A DNA stretch of 64,000 nucleotides from Paenibacillus tianjinensis (GTDB taxonomy: Bacteria; Bacillota; Bacilli; Paenibacillales; Paenibacillaceae), in contig NZ_CP070969.1 in NCBI RefSeq assembly GCF_017086365.1, forward strand, positions 2,046,001 through 2,110,000, written 5' to 3'. Positions 36,163 through 45,871 of the stretch are shown here, piece after piece; position 1 is the first letter of the stretch, and the number at the start of each line of letters is the position of its first letter. The translations under genes were made by a program, and so were the position numbers. Under the pieces are notes generated by a model. It saw only the letters and a program-made list of their open reading frames with translations, made no database searches and was not told where the DNA came from.

Positions 36163-37956
36163 ATGAAACCGTTTCGCATCCGCCTCACCCTAATCATGAT
36201 GGCTCTGATCGGGATCTCTATGATCGGTGCAGGCATTACAATGGCCAAGCTGTTCAAGGACTCGCATATCACTGCCCTGGAGGAAAACATGTCCCGGGAA
36301 ATAAAATTATTATCCGGCACTTTCCAGTTTACCGACATGAACAACGCTGATGCGGTCAGTTACTACACAGAGCACGCCAAGCTCATCTCCCAGCTTACAA
36401 ATTCCCGGATTACCTTCATTACCAGAGAGGGGAAGGTCATCGGCGATTCGGAGAAAAATCCGCTGGAAATGGACAATCACTCTACACGGGAAGAAGAAGT
36501 GATTGCGGCGAAAGAAGGCATTGGCCGTGCCATCCGTTATAGTGATACGCTGGACCGGGAAATGCTCTATGTGGCCGGAGCGGTACGCTCAGAGGACGGC
36601 TTTGACGGATATATCCGCCTTTCGATGGGGCTTGATGCGGTCACAGAGGGGCTGAACCGGGCATGGATGATTATGGCCGGCGGACTGGTGCTGCTTTTTG
36701 TGGCGGCTACCTTTGTGAGCTATAAAGTGGCATCCAGCATGACTTCGCCGCTGGAGCAGATTACTAGAGTCGCCCGGCGCATTACCGATTTGGACTATGA
36801 TGCCAGGGTTCCGATTCAGCGCAGGGATGAAGTCGGACAGCTGGCCAAAGCGATCAATGCGATGGCGGACAGCCTGCAGGCACAGCTAAAGACGATCCGT
36901 GATAATGAAGATTTGCTGCAAAGCGTATTGGATAATATGACCGGCGGCATTGTCATGATCAATGCTGAAGGGGAATTTGCCCTACTCAACAAGGCCTCGG
37001 AACGGATGCTTGATGTGAAGAACAGCGAGATGGCCGGGCATTCCTACAAAGAGCTGAAGCATCATTATGAGCTGGCCCGGCTGATTGAAGAAGGTGTAGA
37101 GCGCAATGAGCCGATTCATGAAGAGCGGAGCATTTATACCCCTGCTGAGCGGATCGTCCGGCTGGACGGTGTGCCGATGGTACAGGACGGCACCTACCGG
37201 GGCATGCTGTTCCTGCTGCAGGAGGTAACGGAAATCCGCCGGCTGGAGAAGATGCGCAGCGAGTTCGTCGCCAATGTGTCCCATGAACTCAAGACACCGG
37301 TGGCTGCAGTAAAAGGGTTTGCTGAAACGCTGCTTGGCGGAGGGGTGACCGATGAGAAGACTGCCCGTTCATTTTTGCAGATTATCTATGATGAGAATGA
37401 GCGGCTGAACCGCCTGATCGGGGACATACTGGAGCTGTCCAAAATCGAATCCAAGCGTGTGCAGCTGGAATGCTCGCCGGTGCATTTAATCGAATTCTTT
37501 GATTCCGTGCTGGGAACGCTCAGTAAGGTGGCAGAGAAGAAAAAGATTAGTCTCAGCACAAATGTACCGAACGAGCTCTTCATCGAAGGGGATGAGGATA
37601 AGCTGCGCCAGATCTTCATGAATCTGCTCTCCAATGCCATTAATTACACTCATGACGGAGGCAGTGTCAAAGTAACGGCAGTAAACAGACAGAAGACGGA
37701 TGGGACAGAAACTGTCGTCTTTACAGTCAGTGATACGGGAATGGGAATTCCCCGCAAAGACCTTCCGCGCATCTTTGAGCGGTTCTACCGGGTAGATAAG
37801 GCCAGATCCCGAAGCTCCGGCGGTACGGGACTCGGGCTGTCCATTGTAAAACATCTGGTGGAGCTGCACCGGGGCACGATTACCGTTGAGAGTGATCTCG
37901 GAATTGGAAGCTCGTTTATTCTGGAGCTGCCGCTGCTGCAGGAGCACGGAGAGTAG
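36163..37956 (+). CDS. phoR: phosphate-sensing histidine kinase PhoR
   Basis: A 597-residue membrane kinase. Transmembrane helices at about 9-29 and 168-188 flank an extracytoplasmic sensor region. HAMP (about 190-243), PAS (about 250-360), HisKA with phospho-accepting His374 in FVANVSHELKTP, and HATPase with NLLSNAINYT, DTGMGIP and GGTGLGLSIVK follow. It phosphorylates PhoP under phosphate limitation. ATG 36163 follows AAGAAAGAGGA by ten bases. Unusually, phoR precedes phoP here, with its own Pho box, whereas B. subtilis has phoP-phoR. Confidence 0.85.
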   Translation: MKPFRIRLTLIMMALIGISMIGAGITMAKLFKDSHITALEENMSREIKLLSGTFQFTDMNNADAVSYYTEHAKLISQLTNSRITFITREGKVIGDSEKNPLEMDNHSTREEEVIAAKEGIGRAIRYSDTLDREMLYVAGAVRSEDGFDGYIRLSMGLDAVTEGLNRAWMIMAGGLVLLFVAATFVSYKVASSMTSPLEQITRVARRITDLDYDARVPIQRRDEVGQLAKAINAMADSLQAQLKTIRDNEDLLQSVLDNMTGGIVMINAEGEFALLNKASERMLDVKNSEMAGHSYKELKHHYELARLIEEGVERNEPIHEERSIYTPAERIVRLDGVPMVQDGTYRGMLFLLQEVTEIRRLEKMRSEFVANVSHELKTPVAAVKGFAETLLGGGVTDEKTARSFLQIIYDENERLNRLIGDILELSKIESKRVQLECSPVHLIEFFDSVLGTLSKVAEKKKISLSTNVPNELFIEGDEDKLRQIFMNLLSNAINYTHDGGSVKVTAVNRQKTDGTETVVFTVSDTGMGIPRKDLPRIFERFYRVDKARSRSSGGTGLGLSIVKHLVELHRGTITVESDLGIGSSFILELPLLQEHGE

Positions 37957-38062
37957 CAGACTGGTTGGTGCGCGGCCTGTAAAGGCATGGATTGCATTTG
38001 CCAGCCGGTCTATCAAGAGATATATTAAAAGTATCAGGTTAATCTACGAAAATTGCTGTTAT

Positions 38063-38094
38063 TTTACACCAAGTTAACATTCCGGTGATATGAT
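38063..38094 (+). promoter_or_regulatory. Pho box and extended -10 promoter for phoP
   Basis: TTTACA (38063), TTAACA (38074) and GTGATA (38085) repeat every 11 bases, and an extended -10 TGATATGAT ends at 38094. This arrangement fits PhoP-dependent autoregulation of the 38146 gene. Confidence 0.65.
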
Positions 38095-38145
38095 GGGCTT
38101 GCTGCAGTTTTGTAAATTTAAAAACATATGAATACGGGGGAAACT

Positions 38146-38874
38146 ATGGCACAACGATTGCTTGTCATTGAAGACGAACCGACACTGGCCCGGCTGCTGT
38201 CCTATAACTTGACACAGGAAGGCTATGAGGTGACGGTCGAGGATCATGGAACGGCAGGATACGACCGTGCGACTAGAGAACCTTTTGATCTGATTGTACT
38301 GGATCTGATGTTGCCCGGTATGAACGGGATAGATATCCTTGATAAGCTTCGCGGGCAGGGCATCCGTACACCTGTAATCGTGCTGACTGCCAAAAACGCC
38401 GAAGAGGATGTAGTCCGGGGACTGAAATCAGGCGCCGACGATTACATAACGAAACCTTTTGGCGTGTCCGAACTGCTTGCGAGAGTGAGCGCTGTTCTCC
38501 GGCGGATCTCGGGAGTTGTAGAGGAGAGCCAGCCGGAAGCGGCGGCATCCGCATCGACGATCATTCTGGGACAGCTGGAGATTTATCCGGAGCGGTATGA
38601 GGTCTCGCTTGGGGGACAGAGCATCAATCTGCGCCCCAAAGAATTTGAGGTGCTGCTATACCTGGCACGCAAGCCGGGTGTAGTGCTAACGCGCGACGAT
38701 CTGATGAATGCGGTTTGGGGCTTTGATTATATCGGGGGGCAGCGTACTGTAGACGTTCATGTCAGCTCGCTGCGCAAGAAGCTGGAGCTTGATCCGGAAT
38801 CCGTCCACATCGACTCGATCCGCGGGGTGGGCTACAAGCTGGTCGTGAACAAAAAAAGAGCACCGGTCATGTGA
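38146..38874 (+). CDS. phoP: phosphate response regulator PhoP
   Basis: A 242-residue OmpR-type regulator. The receiver domain has Glu9/Asp10-Glu11, phospho-accepting Asp53 (LIVLDLMLPGMNG) and Lys in YITKPF; the winged-helix domain ends with VWGFDYIGGQRTVDVHVSSLRKK. ATG 38146 is chosen because GGGGG lies five bases upstream; ATG 38128 has no ribosome site. It activates Pho regulon genes through TTAACA repeats, which occur at its own promoter and at pstB. A terminator starts within its last codons. Confidence 0.9.
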   Translation: MAQRLLVIEDEPTLARLLSYNLTQEGYEVTVEDHGTAGYDRATREPFDLIVLDLMLPGMNGIDILDKLRGQGIRTPVIVLTAKNAEEDVVRGLKSGADDYITKPFGVSELLARVSAVLRRISGVVEESQPEAAASASTIILGQLEIYPERYEVSLGGQSINLRPKEFEVLLYLARKPGVVLTRDDLMNAVWGFDYIGGQRTVDVHVSSLRKKLELDPESVHIDSIRGVGYKLVVNKKRAPVM

Positions 38875-38894
38875 TATGACGGTGTTCTTTTTTT
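38858..38894 (+). terminator. intrinsic terminator overlapping the phoP stop
   Basis: AGAGCACCGGTCAT pairs with ATGACGGTGTTCT, followed by seven T residues. The 5' arm lies in the last codons of phoP. Confidence 0.8.
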
Positions 38895-38973
38895 GACTAT
38901 ACATAAAAATAGAAATGTAACTATACACTATACTTACACTTCTGTTAGAGGCTTAATTTCTGGCATTGCCGAT

Positions 38974-39027
38974 TTTACACTGCGTTAACAATTCTCTTCA
39001 ACTCTATTTACACTGGAAGCTTATCAT
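38974..39027 (+). promoter_or_regulatory. four-repeat Pho box and -10 for pstB
   Basis: TTTACA (38974), TTAACA (38985), CTTCAA (38996) and TTTACA (39007) repeat exactly every 11 bases, and TATCAT (39022-39027) is the likely -10. This is a classical PhoP-activated promoter with no separate -35. Confidence 0.75.
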
Positions 39028-39064
39028 TGGGAACGAAGATGATGAGAAGGAGACGCCAAAACAA

Positions 39065-39820
39065 ATGAAATCCATCATTGACATAGAGAAGCTAGATCTC
39101 TACTATGAGTCATTTCACGCACTGAAGAATGTGGAGCTGCAAATCCCGGAGAAACAGGTGACCGCGTTTATCGGGCCTTCCGGCTGCGGTAAGTCCACCC
39201 TGCTGCGTACCCTAAACCGAATGAATGACATGATTCCCGGAACACGTATTGAAGGAACAGTTAACATCGGCGGCAAAAATATTTATAGCGACGAAGTGGA
39301 AGTGGAAAGTCTGCGCAAGCAGGTCGGCATGGTATTCCAGCAGCCGAATCCTTTTCCGAAGTCGATTTATGACAATGTGGCTTATGGCCCGCGTCTGCAC
39401 GGTGTCCGCTCCAAAGCGGAACTCGACGAGCTTGTGGAGCAGAGCTTGCGCCAATCCGCCCTCTGGGAGGAAGTTAAGGATTTCCTGAAGAAGTCTGCGC
39501 TCAGCTTATCCGGCGGACAGCAGCAGCGGCTCTGTATTGCCAGAGCGCTCGCGGTGCAGCCGGATATTCTATTGATGGATGAGGCAACCTCTGCCCTGGA
39601 CCCGGTCTCTACACTTAAGATCGAGGAGCTTGTACAGGAATTGCGGAGCAAGTACACGATTGTAATGGTCACGCACAACATGCATCAGGCGGCCCGTGTG
39701 TCGGGACGTACCGTGTTTTTCCTGAATGGTGTCATCGTTGAGGCGGCGGATACGGAGATGCTGTTCTCCAATCCGAAGGACTCCCGCACTGAAGATTATA
39801 TATCCGGACGCTTCGGCTAA
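39065..39820 (+). CDS. pstB: phosphate ABC transporter ATP-binding protein PstB
   Basis: A 251-residue ATPase of the high-affinity phosphate transporter. Walker A is GPSGCGKST (37-45), the signature [15 protein letters not shown], and Walker [32 protein letters not shown] is typical of PstB. The start at 39065 is chosen because the upstream extension covers the Pho box and promoter; AAGGAG lies 12 bases before it. pstS, pstC and pstA are not in this cluster, so the membrane and binding proteins must be encoded elsewhere. Confidence 0.95.
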   Translation: MKSIIDIEKLDLYYESFHALKNVELQIPEKQVTAFIGPSGCGKSTLLRTLNRMNDMIPGTRIEGTVNIGGKNIYSDEVEVESLRKQVGMVFQQPNPFPKSIYDNVAYGPRLHGVRSKAELDELVEQSLRQSALWEEVKDFLKKSALSLSGGQQQRLCIARALAVQPDILLMDEATSALDPVSTLKIEELVQELRSKYTIVMVTHNMHQAARVSGRTVFFLNGVIVEAADTEMLFSNPKDSRTEDYISGRFG

Positions 39821-39887
39821 GCGCTGGAGGACCCGTTCCAGGAAATGACAGGCTGACCATACGTTTTTGAGGAGGATCGGTTTACTT

Positions 39888-40547
39888 ATGATTCGCAGAA
39901 AAGAATTTGACAAAGATCTGGAAGAGCTGCGCACCCTGCTGCAGCAAATGGGTGAGCATGTCATCGATGCACTTGAAGGTGCAGTGGTGGCGCTGCAGAC
40001 CCAGGATATCGAACGCGCACAAGACATCGTTAAGGCAGACTTGAGGCTGAATGCGATGGAAGACAAAATTATGGATATCGGTTCACGGCTTATTATTACC
40101 CAGCAGCCCGTAGCCAAAGACCTGCGCCGTATTATTGTTGCTTTCAAAATCTCCAGCGATCTGGAGCGTATGGGCGATCTGGCTCTGGATGTGGCGAAGG
40201 TTACCCTGCGTATTCAGGGACAGCAGCTGATCAAACCGCTGGTCGATATTCCGCGCATGGCTGAAATTGTCTCGGTAATGATTACCGAAGCCATTCAGTC
40301 CTACCTGGATGAGAATACCGACCTCGCCTACAAAATGGCCCAGGACGACGATCAGGTTGACGGGCTATACAGTGCAATGATTAATGAGCTGTATGCTTAT
40401 ATGGTAGAGAAGCCGGAATCACTCAATCAGGCCATGCTGCTGACACTGGTTGGCCGTTACATTGAGCGGATTGCTGACCACGCCACCAATATTGGCGAGA
40501 GTGTCGTGTATCTGGTGACGGGCAAGCGCCCGGATTTGAACCAATAA
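39888..40547 (+). CDS. phoU: phosphate signalling/transport regulator PhoU
   Basis: A 219-residue helical protein with two PhoU repeats, each bearing the E/D-x3-D-x3 metal-binding helix (ISSDLERMGDLALDVAK in the first; GRYIERIADHATNIGESV in the second). PhoU links the Pst transporter to PhoR signalling and limits phosphate uptake. ATG 39888 follows GAGGAGG; a TTG seven codons upstream is part of that ribosome site. It lies 67 bases after pstB in the same unit and ends at a terminator. Confidence 0.95.
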   Translation: MIRRKEFDKDLEELRTLLQQMGEHVIDALEGAVVALQTQDIERAQDIVKADLRLNAMEDKIMDIGSRLIITQQPVAKDLRRIIVAFKISSDLERMGDLALDVAKVTLRIQGQQLIKPLVDIPRMAEIVSVMITEAIQSYLDENTDLAYKMAQDDDQVDGLYSAMINELYAYMVEKPESLNQAMLLTLVGRYIERIADHATNIGESVVYLVTGKRPDLNQ

Positions 40548-40599
40548 CCTGAGGTAAGCCCGTTCAGACAGCTGGAGTGAACCTCCCTGACGTATTTCT

Positions 40600-40637
40600 A
40601 AAACAGCACGCCCCCCATGGAGGCATGCTGTTTTTTA
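40600..40637 (+). terminator. intrinsic terminator after phoU
   Basis: AAACAGCA-GCC and GGC-TGCTGTTT pair, with T6 following. Confidence 0.8.
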
Positions 40638-40732
40638 TTTGGAATTACCGGCAATAACGGTTTTAAGCCGCGGAAGAATGGCAATCCTGCATTAAATGCA
40701 AGATTCTGTCCCGGAGACTCAATTCGTGCACT

Positions 40733-40761
40733 TTGGTTCTTTTTTGTACAGAGCATATGGT
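40733..40761 (+). promoter_or_regulatory. candidate SigA promoter for polA
   Basis: TTGGTT and TATGGT are 17 bases apart, about 40 bases upstream of the GTG start. Confidence 0.35.
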
Positions 40762-40801
40762 AAGATGTAAGAAGTAAGCAAGATAAAGGCGAGGTGCTAT
40801 A

Positions 40802-43483
40802 GTGGACAAGTTGATACTTATAGATGGAAATAACATCATTTACCGCGCGTTTTTTGCAATGCCGCCGCTGACGAATACAGCAGGACAGCAGACGAATGCG
40901 GTATACGGATTTACGACAATGCTATTGCGCTTAATTGACGATTATAAACCAAGCCATTTGATTGTGGCCTTTGATGCGGGGAAGATTACCTTCCGTCATG
41001 AAGGTTATGAGGATTATAAAGGCGGCCGCCAAAAGACTCCGCCCGAGCTGTCTGAGCAGTTCCCGATGCTGAAGGACCTGCTGCGCGATCTCGGTGTGCC
41101 GCAGTTTGAAATCAACGGATACGAGGCCGATGACATTATCGGCAGTATATCCCGGGAAGCGGATGCAGCCGGGCGGGAAGTGATCATTGTGTCCGGGGAC
41201 AAGGATATGCTGCAGCTGGCTTCAGAGCATACTACCGTAGCCCTGGTACGCAAAGGTGTTACCGAAGTGGAGCTGTACGGACCGCAGCAGATCCGTGAGA
41301 AATATAATCTGACCCCTGAGCAGATTATCGACCTCAAGGGCCTGATGGGTGATACGAGCGATAATATTCCAGGTGTTCCCGGCGTAGGTGAGAAAACGGC
41401 ACTGAAGCTGCTGCACCAGTTCGGTTCTGTTGAAGGTGTACTCGCCGGAACAGGCGAACTGAAAGGAAAGATGAAAGAGAAGCTGGAGGAGCATGCCGAC
41501 AGCGCCGTCATGAGCAAGAAGCTCGCGACGATTTACCGCGAGGTTCCGCTTGAGCATGCCTGGGAGGATATGGCCTTCAGCGGAATTAAGACAGAGACAG
41601 CCGGACCTGCGCTGGCTAAGCTGGAGTTCAAATCCCTGCTGGAGCGCTTGTCGCTAAGCGCTTATGCACCTGCGGCAAACGGAGAAGGGACCGGAGCGGA
41701 AGCATCGGGTGCGGCTGAGACTGCTGTCCTGGATATCACGATTGTCGGCGAGCCCGAACTGGAAGGGCTAATTGCTGCCCTCCTGGATATTTCGGCACTG
41801 CATGTGGAGACAAACGGTGAGAATCCGCACCGTTCTGAAGTCATTGGCATCGGCCTGTCTTCGCCGGAGCAGCATTACTTCGTGCCGCTTGACCTGCTGA
41901 AGAGCCCGGCTGCTGCTCCGCTGCGGGACTGGCTTGGAGACAGCAGTGCGCCGAAGAGCGGATATGACCTGCACCGGGCGGATCTCGCCCTGCATTGGCA
42001 GGGGATCGCTTTTGCCGGAGCGGCCAATGATGTGCAGCTTGCGGCTTATTTGCTGGACCCGACAGAAGCGAATCAGAATCTGAATGATCTCACCGCCAAA
42101 TATGGACTGCCGCGTCTGTCGCCGGATGAAGAGGTATTTGGTAAAGGCGCCAAATATAAAATTCCTGAGCTTGAGATTCTGGGCAATCATGTAGCACGCA
42201 AGAGTGCTACTGTGCTTGGCATTGTGCAGAAGCAGCAGCAGGAGCTGACAGAGACAGCAATGACCGGCCTGTTCGTGGATCTGGAAATGCCGTTGTCTCG
42301 CATTCTGGCCGATATGGAGAAGCAGGGGATTGCGGTCAATAAAGAGGATCTCAAAGAGCTGGGCAAAGAATTCGAAGCACAGATCTCCACACTTGTAACG
42401 GAAATTTACGAGATTTGCGGAACCGAGTTCAACCTGAACTCACCGAAGCAGCTTGGCGAAATCCTGTTTGTGAAGCTGGGACTGCCTGTCGTTAAGAAGA
42501 CGAAGACGGGCTATTCCACAGATGCAGAGGTGCTGGAGAAGCTGGCTCCTTATCATGATGTAGTGCGTCTGATCCTGCAGTACCGTACGATTGCCAAGCT
42601 GCAGTCCACTTATGTAGAAGGATTGCTTAAGGAAATTTCGGAGGAGACCGGCAAGGTTCATACCTTCTACCGGCAGACAATTGCCGCAACAGGGCGTTTA
42701 AGCAGCCAGTTTCCGAATCTTCAGAATATCCCGATCCGGCTGGAGGAGGGCCGCAAGATCCGCAAGGTCTTCGTGCCGTCTGAACCCGGCTGGTCGATCC
42801 TGGCGGCGGATTACTCGCAGATTGAGCTTCGGGTGCTGGCGCATATCTCCGGTGACGAGCGGATGAAGGAAGCTTTCTTGGAGGATATGGACATTCACAC
42901 CAAGACAGCAATGGATGTATTCGGGGTCACTGCCGATCAGGTAGACAGCAATATGCGCCGTTCCGCCAAGGCGGTTAACTTCGGAATCGTCTACGGTATC
43001 AGCGATTACGGCCTGTCTCAGAACCTTAATATTCCGCGTAAAGAGGCGGCCCAGTTTATTGAGCAATATTTTGAAGTGTTCAAAGGCGTGCGCAAGTATA
43101 TGGATGACATCGTGCTGGATGCCCGCAAGCAAGGTTATGTCACCACACTGCTGGAACGCCGCCGCTATCTGCCTGAGATTAATGCCAAGAACTTTAATCT
43201 GCGCTCTTTTGCCGAACGTACGGCTATGAATACGCCGATTCAGGGAACAGCTGCGGACATCATCAAGCTCGCTATGGTTCATATGGACAAAGCATTATAC
43301 GAACGCGGGTTGAAGAGCCGCATGCTGCTTCAGGTGCACGATGAGCTTGTGTTTGAGGTACCGCCGGATGAGCTGGAGCTGATGAAGGAGCTGGTGCCTG
43401 AGGTTATGGCCGGGGCGCTGGCGCTGTCTGTTCCGCTGAAGGCGGAGGTAAGTTATGGAAGTAACTGGTATGAAGCGAAATAG
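40802..43483 (+). CDS. polA: DNA polymerase I
   Basis: An 893-residue repair and Okazaki-fragment polymerase. The 5'-3' exonuclease domain spans about 1-290 (LILIDGNNIIYRAFFAMPP; GDKDMLQL; GVPGVGEKTALKLL). The middle domain (about 310-480) resembles the 3'-5' exonuclease, but the first metal motif reads HVETNGENPH rather than a DxE pair, so proofreading is probably lost, as in other Bacillales. The polymerase domain has AADYSQIELRVLAHISGD and QVHDELVFEV. It starts at GTG 40802 after GCGAGGTG. It heads polA-mutM-ytaF-coaE. Confidence 0.95.
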   Translation: MDKLILIDGNNIIYRAFFAMPPLTNTAGQQTNAVYGFTTMLLRLIDDYKPSHLIVAFDAGKITFRHEGYEDYKGGRQKTPPELSEQFPMLKDLLRDLGVPQFEINGYEADDIIGSISREADAAGREVIIVSGDKDMLQLASEHTTVALVRKGVTEVELYGPQQIREKYNLTPEQIIDLKGLMGDTSDNIPGVPGVGEKTALKLLHQFGSVEGVLAGTGELKGKMKEKLEEHADSAVMSKKLATIYREVPLEHAWEDMAFSGIKTETAGPALAKLEFKSLLERLSLSAYAPAANGEGTGAEASGAAETAVLDITIVGEPELEGLIAALLDISALHVETNGENPHRSEVIGIGLSSPEQHYFVPLDLLKSPAAAPLRDWLGDSSAPKSGYDLHRADLALHWQGIAFAGAANDVQLAAYLLDPTEANQNLNDLTAKYGLPRLSPDEEVFGKGAKYKIPELEILGNHVARKSATVLGIVQKQQQELTETAMTGLFVDLEMPLSRILADMEKQGIAVNKEDLKELGKEFEAQISTLVTEIYEICGTEFNLNSPKQLGEILFVKLGLPVVKKTKTGYSTDAEVLEKLAPYHDVVRLILQYRTIAKLQSTYVEGLLKEISEETGKVHTFYRQTIAATGRLSSQFPNLQNIPIRLEEGRKIRKVFVPSEPGWSILAADYSQIELRVLAHISGDERMKEAFLEDMDIHTKTAMDVFGVTADQVDSNMRRSAKAVNFGIVYGISDYGLSQNLNIPRKEAAQFIEQYFEVFKGVRKYMDDIVLDARKQGYVTTLLERRRYLPEINAKNFNLRSFAERTAMNTPIQGTAADIIKLAMVHMDKALYERGLKSRMLLQVHDELVFEVPPDELELMKELVPEVMAGALALSVPLKAEVSYGSNWYEAK

Positions 43484-43534
43484 GCTCCCCGGAGTCTGGT
43501 GTTATCCGGTATAATGGGATAGAGGTGAGCCATA

Positions 43535-44383
43535 ATGCCGGAATTACCGGAAGTCGAAACAGTCAGAAGAACCCTTAACGAATTAATTACAGGCAAGCAG
43601 ATACAGCACGTCACCGTCCGGCTGCCGCGGATTATTCAGCGTCCGGACGACACTCAGGCTTTCGCCAATATGCTGGCGGGCCATAGCATTGTTACGGTTG
43701 AGCGCAGAGGCAAGTTTTTGCGGTTTGTACTGGATGGACTGGTAATGGTCTCCCATTTACGGATGGAAGGACGCTACGGGCTCTATCAGCAGGTTGATCC
43801 GCTGGACAAGCATACGCATGTCATTTTCCATTTTACCGATGGTACTGAGCTCCGATACACGGATGTACGCCAATTCGGTACGATGCATTTATTTCAGCCG
43901 GGCGAGGATTTGCTGCTCAAACCGCTGAACAAGCTGGGGCAAGAGCCCTTGGATGCTTCATTTACCCTGGATCGGTTCAAGGAAATCGTCGCAGGCCGGA
44001 GCACCAAAATCAAGCCGCTGCTCTTAAATCAGGAATATGTGGTCGGCATCGGTAATATTTATGTAGATGAGTCCTTGCACCGCGCGGGAATTCATCCGGA
44101 GGAGACAGCGAAGTCGCTATCGGACGAGCAGCTCGGCAGGCTGCACAGCGCAATTGTAGCTACGCTGACGGATGCTGTTAATGCCGGAGGCTCTTCCGTG
44201 AAATCGTATGTCAACGGCCAGGGAGAGAGCGGCAGCTACCAGCAGCAGCATCTCATCTATGGCCGCAAGGACCAGCCATGCAGCACATGCGGTACCCTGA
44301 TCGAGAAAAGCGTAGTAGGCGGCCGGGGCACGCATATCTGTCCTAACTGCCAGCCTTTATCTGTATTTGTAAAGAAGAATTAA
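43535..44383 (+). CDS. mutM: formamidopyrimidine-DNA glycosylase
   Basis: A 282-residue base-excision repair enzyme removing oxidised purines. The N-terminal MPELPEVETVRR supplies the catalytic Pro2 and Glu3. NPQ-like helix-two-turn-helix residues lie around 150-230, and the C-terminal zinc finger CSTC-x16-CPNC closes the protein. ATG 43535 follows ATAGAGGTGAG. It is 51 bases downstream of polA, the usual arrangement in Bacillales. Confidence 0.95.
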   Translation: MPELPEVETVRRTLNELITGKQIQHVTVRLPRIIQRPDDTQAFANMLAGHSIVTVERRGKFLRFVLDGLVMVSHLRMEGRYGLYQQVDPLDKHTHVIFHFTDGTELRYTDVRQFGTMHLFQPGEDLLLKPLNKLGQEPLDASFTLDRFKEIVAGRSTKIKPLLLNQEYVVGIGNIYVDESLHRAGIHPEETAKSLSDEQLGRLHSAIVATLTDAVNAGGSSVKSYVNGQGESGSYQQQHLIYGRKDQPCSTCGTLIEKSVVGGRGTHICPNCQPLSVFVKKN

Positions 44384-44501
44384 TCCTGAAATGATCCTAA
44401 TCCACTGGCACAATACACCATACCTGTCCATGCTGCCGCAATAAGTCAGGCACCGACTGCCCGTCCCGCCCATATACTGTGTGAAGAATGCTGAATCAAG
44501 G

Positions 44502-44543
44502 TAACGGAAAGGGGCGGATGTATCCGCCGGACTTCCGTTTCTT
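44502..44543 (+). terminator. long hairpin between mutM and ytaF
   Basis: AACGGAA and GGCGGAT pair with ATCCGCC and TTCCGTT around GT, giving a two-part stem. The following TTTCTTC is only weakly T-rich, and the ytaF ribosome site begins right after, so this may terminate or modulate read-through. Confidence 0.45.
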
Positions 44544-44560
44544 CACGGGAGGGATTGCGG

Positions 44561-45265
44561 GTGATCAGCCCATTGTTTTCACTTTTACTGCTGGCCTTTG
44601 CGCTAAGTTTGGACGGTTTTGGTGTAGGCATTACATATGGATTGCGTAAAATGAAGATACCGCTGCTCTCCATTCTGATTATCTCGCTTTGTTCGGGGAT
44701 AGTTATTTGTGTCTCTATGCAGGTAGGTGTACTGTTAGCAAAGGTTGTCTCACCGGATGCCGCCTCCATGATTGGAGCGGTTATTCTCGTCTTAATGGGA
44801 TGCTGGTCTCTGATTCAGATGCTGATGCAAAAGGAACGGGAGCACAATCCGCAGGAATTGGAGACACAACCTGTTTCTTTAAAAGAAGAGTCCGTGAATC
44901 CCGCCGAAGACTGGCCCCATAAATCAGCAGTTTTTTCATTGGAGCTGCGGCATTTGGGAGTAGTGATACAGATTCTCCGGACGCCTTCTTCCGCCGACAT
45001 GGATGACTCAGGAAGTATTTCCTCGATGGAGGCGGTGATCCTCGGTATTGCGTTGTCACTGGACGCTTTTGGTGCGGGGCTTGGTGCTGCGTTGCTAGGG
45101 TTTGGTCCGGTCCCGACTTCCCTGATGATCGCCCTGTTCAGCGGAACCTTTTTACTGCTGGGAATGAAAACCGGTCTAAAGCTGTCGGGGAGCTTCTGGA
45201 TGAAGCATGCAGCTGCTCTGCCGGCGTTATTATTAATTGCTATGGGAATAATGAAGCTGTTATGA
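44561..45265 (+). CDS. ytaF: sporulation membrane protein YtaF (MntP-like)
   Basis: A 234-residue protein with six predicted helices in two related halves. Each half begins with the conserved ALSLDGFGVGI / ALSLDAFGAGL motif, with an Asp in the membrane as in MntP manganese exporters. The hydrophilic loop (about 90-155) is longer than in MntP. YtaF is sporulation-associated in Bacillus. GTG 44561 lies seven bases after GGGAGGG, while TTG 44555 is only one base away from it. It is followed nine bases later by coaE. Confidence 0.85.
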   Translation: MISPLFSLLLLAFALSLDGFGVGITYGLRKMKIPLLSILIISLCSGIVICVSMQVGVLLAKVVSPDAASMIGAVILVLMGCWSLIQMLMQKEREHNPQELETQPVSLKEESVNPAEDWPHKSAVFSLELRHLGVVIQILRTPSSADMDDSGSISSMEAVILGIALSLDAFGAGLGAALLGFGPVPTSLMIALFSGTFLLLGMKTGLKLSGSFWMKHAAALPALLLIAMGIMKLL

Positions 45266-45274
45266 GGTGAGTAC

Positions 45275-45871
45275 ATGATTATGGGCTTAACCGGAGGCAT
45301 TGCTTCCGGAAAAAGCACCGTCTCCGCATTATTTGTAGCTAAAGGAGCACGGCTCGTCGATGCTGATGTAATCGCAAGAGGAGTCATGCTCCCGGGGCAT
45401 CCCGTGCTGGCTGCTGCTGTGGAGCATTTTGGCCAAACCATATTATTGCCGGACGGCACACTGAACCGGGCTGCGCTGGGAGAAATCGTCTTTCATGACC
45501 AGGCTGCTCTGCAGGTGCTGAATAACCTGACACATCCTGCAATTCGTCAGGAGATCAAAGAAACAATGTATGAGCTGGAAGAAGAAAATCCGCTGTCACT
45601 GATTGTCGTGGACATACCGTTGCTCTACGAATCAGCGCTGGACAATCTGTTCAAGAAGATAACCGTTGTGTATGTACCCCGGGAGGTGCAGCTAGTCCGC
45701 CTAATGGAGCGTAACGGATTATCTCTTGAGCAAGCCACAGGCAGGCTGGATGCCCAGATGGATATCGAAGAGAAGCGCAGAAGAGCGGATTACGTTATCG
45801 ACAACAGCGGCGAGCTTACCCATACTGAACAACAGGTAGCAGCGCTATGGGACAGGCTGGGGTTATCATGA
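45275..45871 (+). CDS. coaE: dephospho-CoA kinase
   Basis: A 198-residue P-loop kinase that phosphorylates dephospho-CoA in the last step of CoA synthesis. GLTGGIASGKST is the Walker A, DADVIARGVMLPG the substrate loop, and VVDIPLLYESALD a family block; R-rich EEKRRRADYVIDNSG is the lid end. ATG 45275 follows GAGGTGA. Its stop overlaps the next start (ATGA), which indicates coupled translation with the transglycosylase. Confidence 0.95.
   Translation: MIMGLTGGIASGKSTVSALFVAKGARLVDADVIARGVMLPGHPVLAAAVEHFGQTILLPDGTLNRAALGEIVFHDQAALQVLNNLTHPAIRQEIKETMYELEEENPLSLIVVDIPLLYESALDNLFKKITVVYVPREVQLVRLMERNGLSLEQATGRLDAQMDIEEKRRRADYVIDNSGELTHTEQQVAALWDRLGLS

Noticed and set aside
36166..36176. GAAACCGTTTC at the start of phoR as a second LacI operator
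   Set aside because: It encodes the start of PhoR (MKPF), differs in symmetry from the amylase operator, and lies far downstream of the likely phoR promoter.
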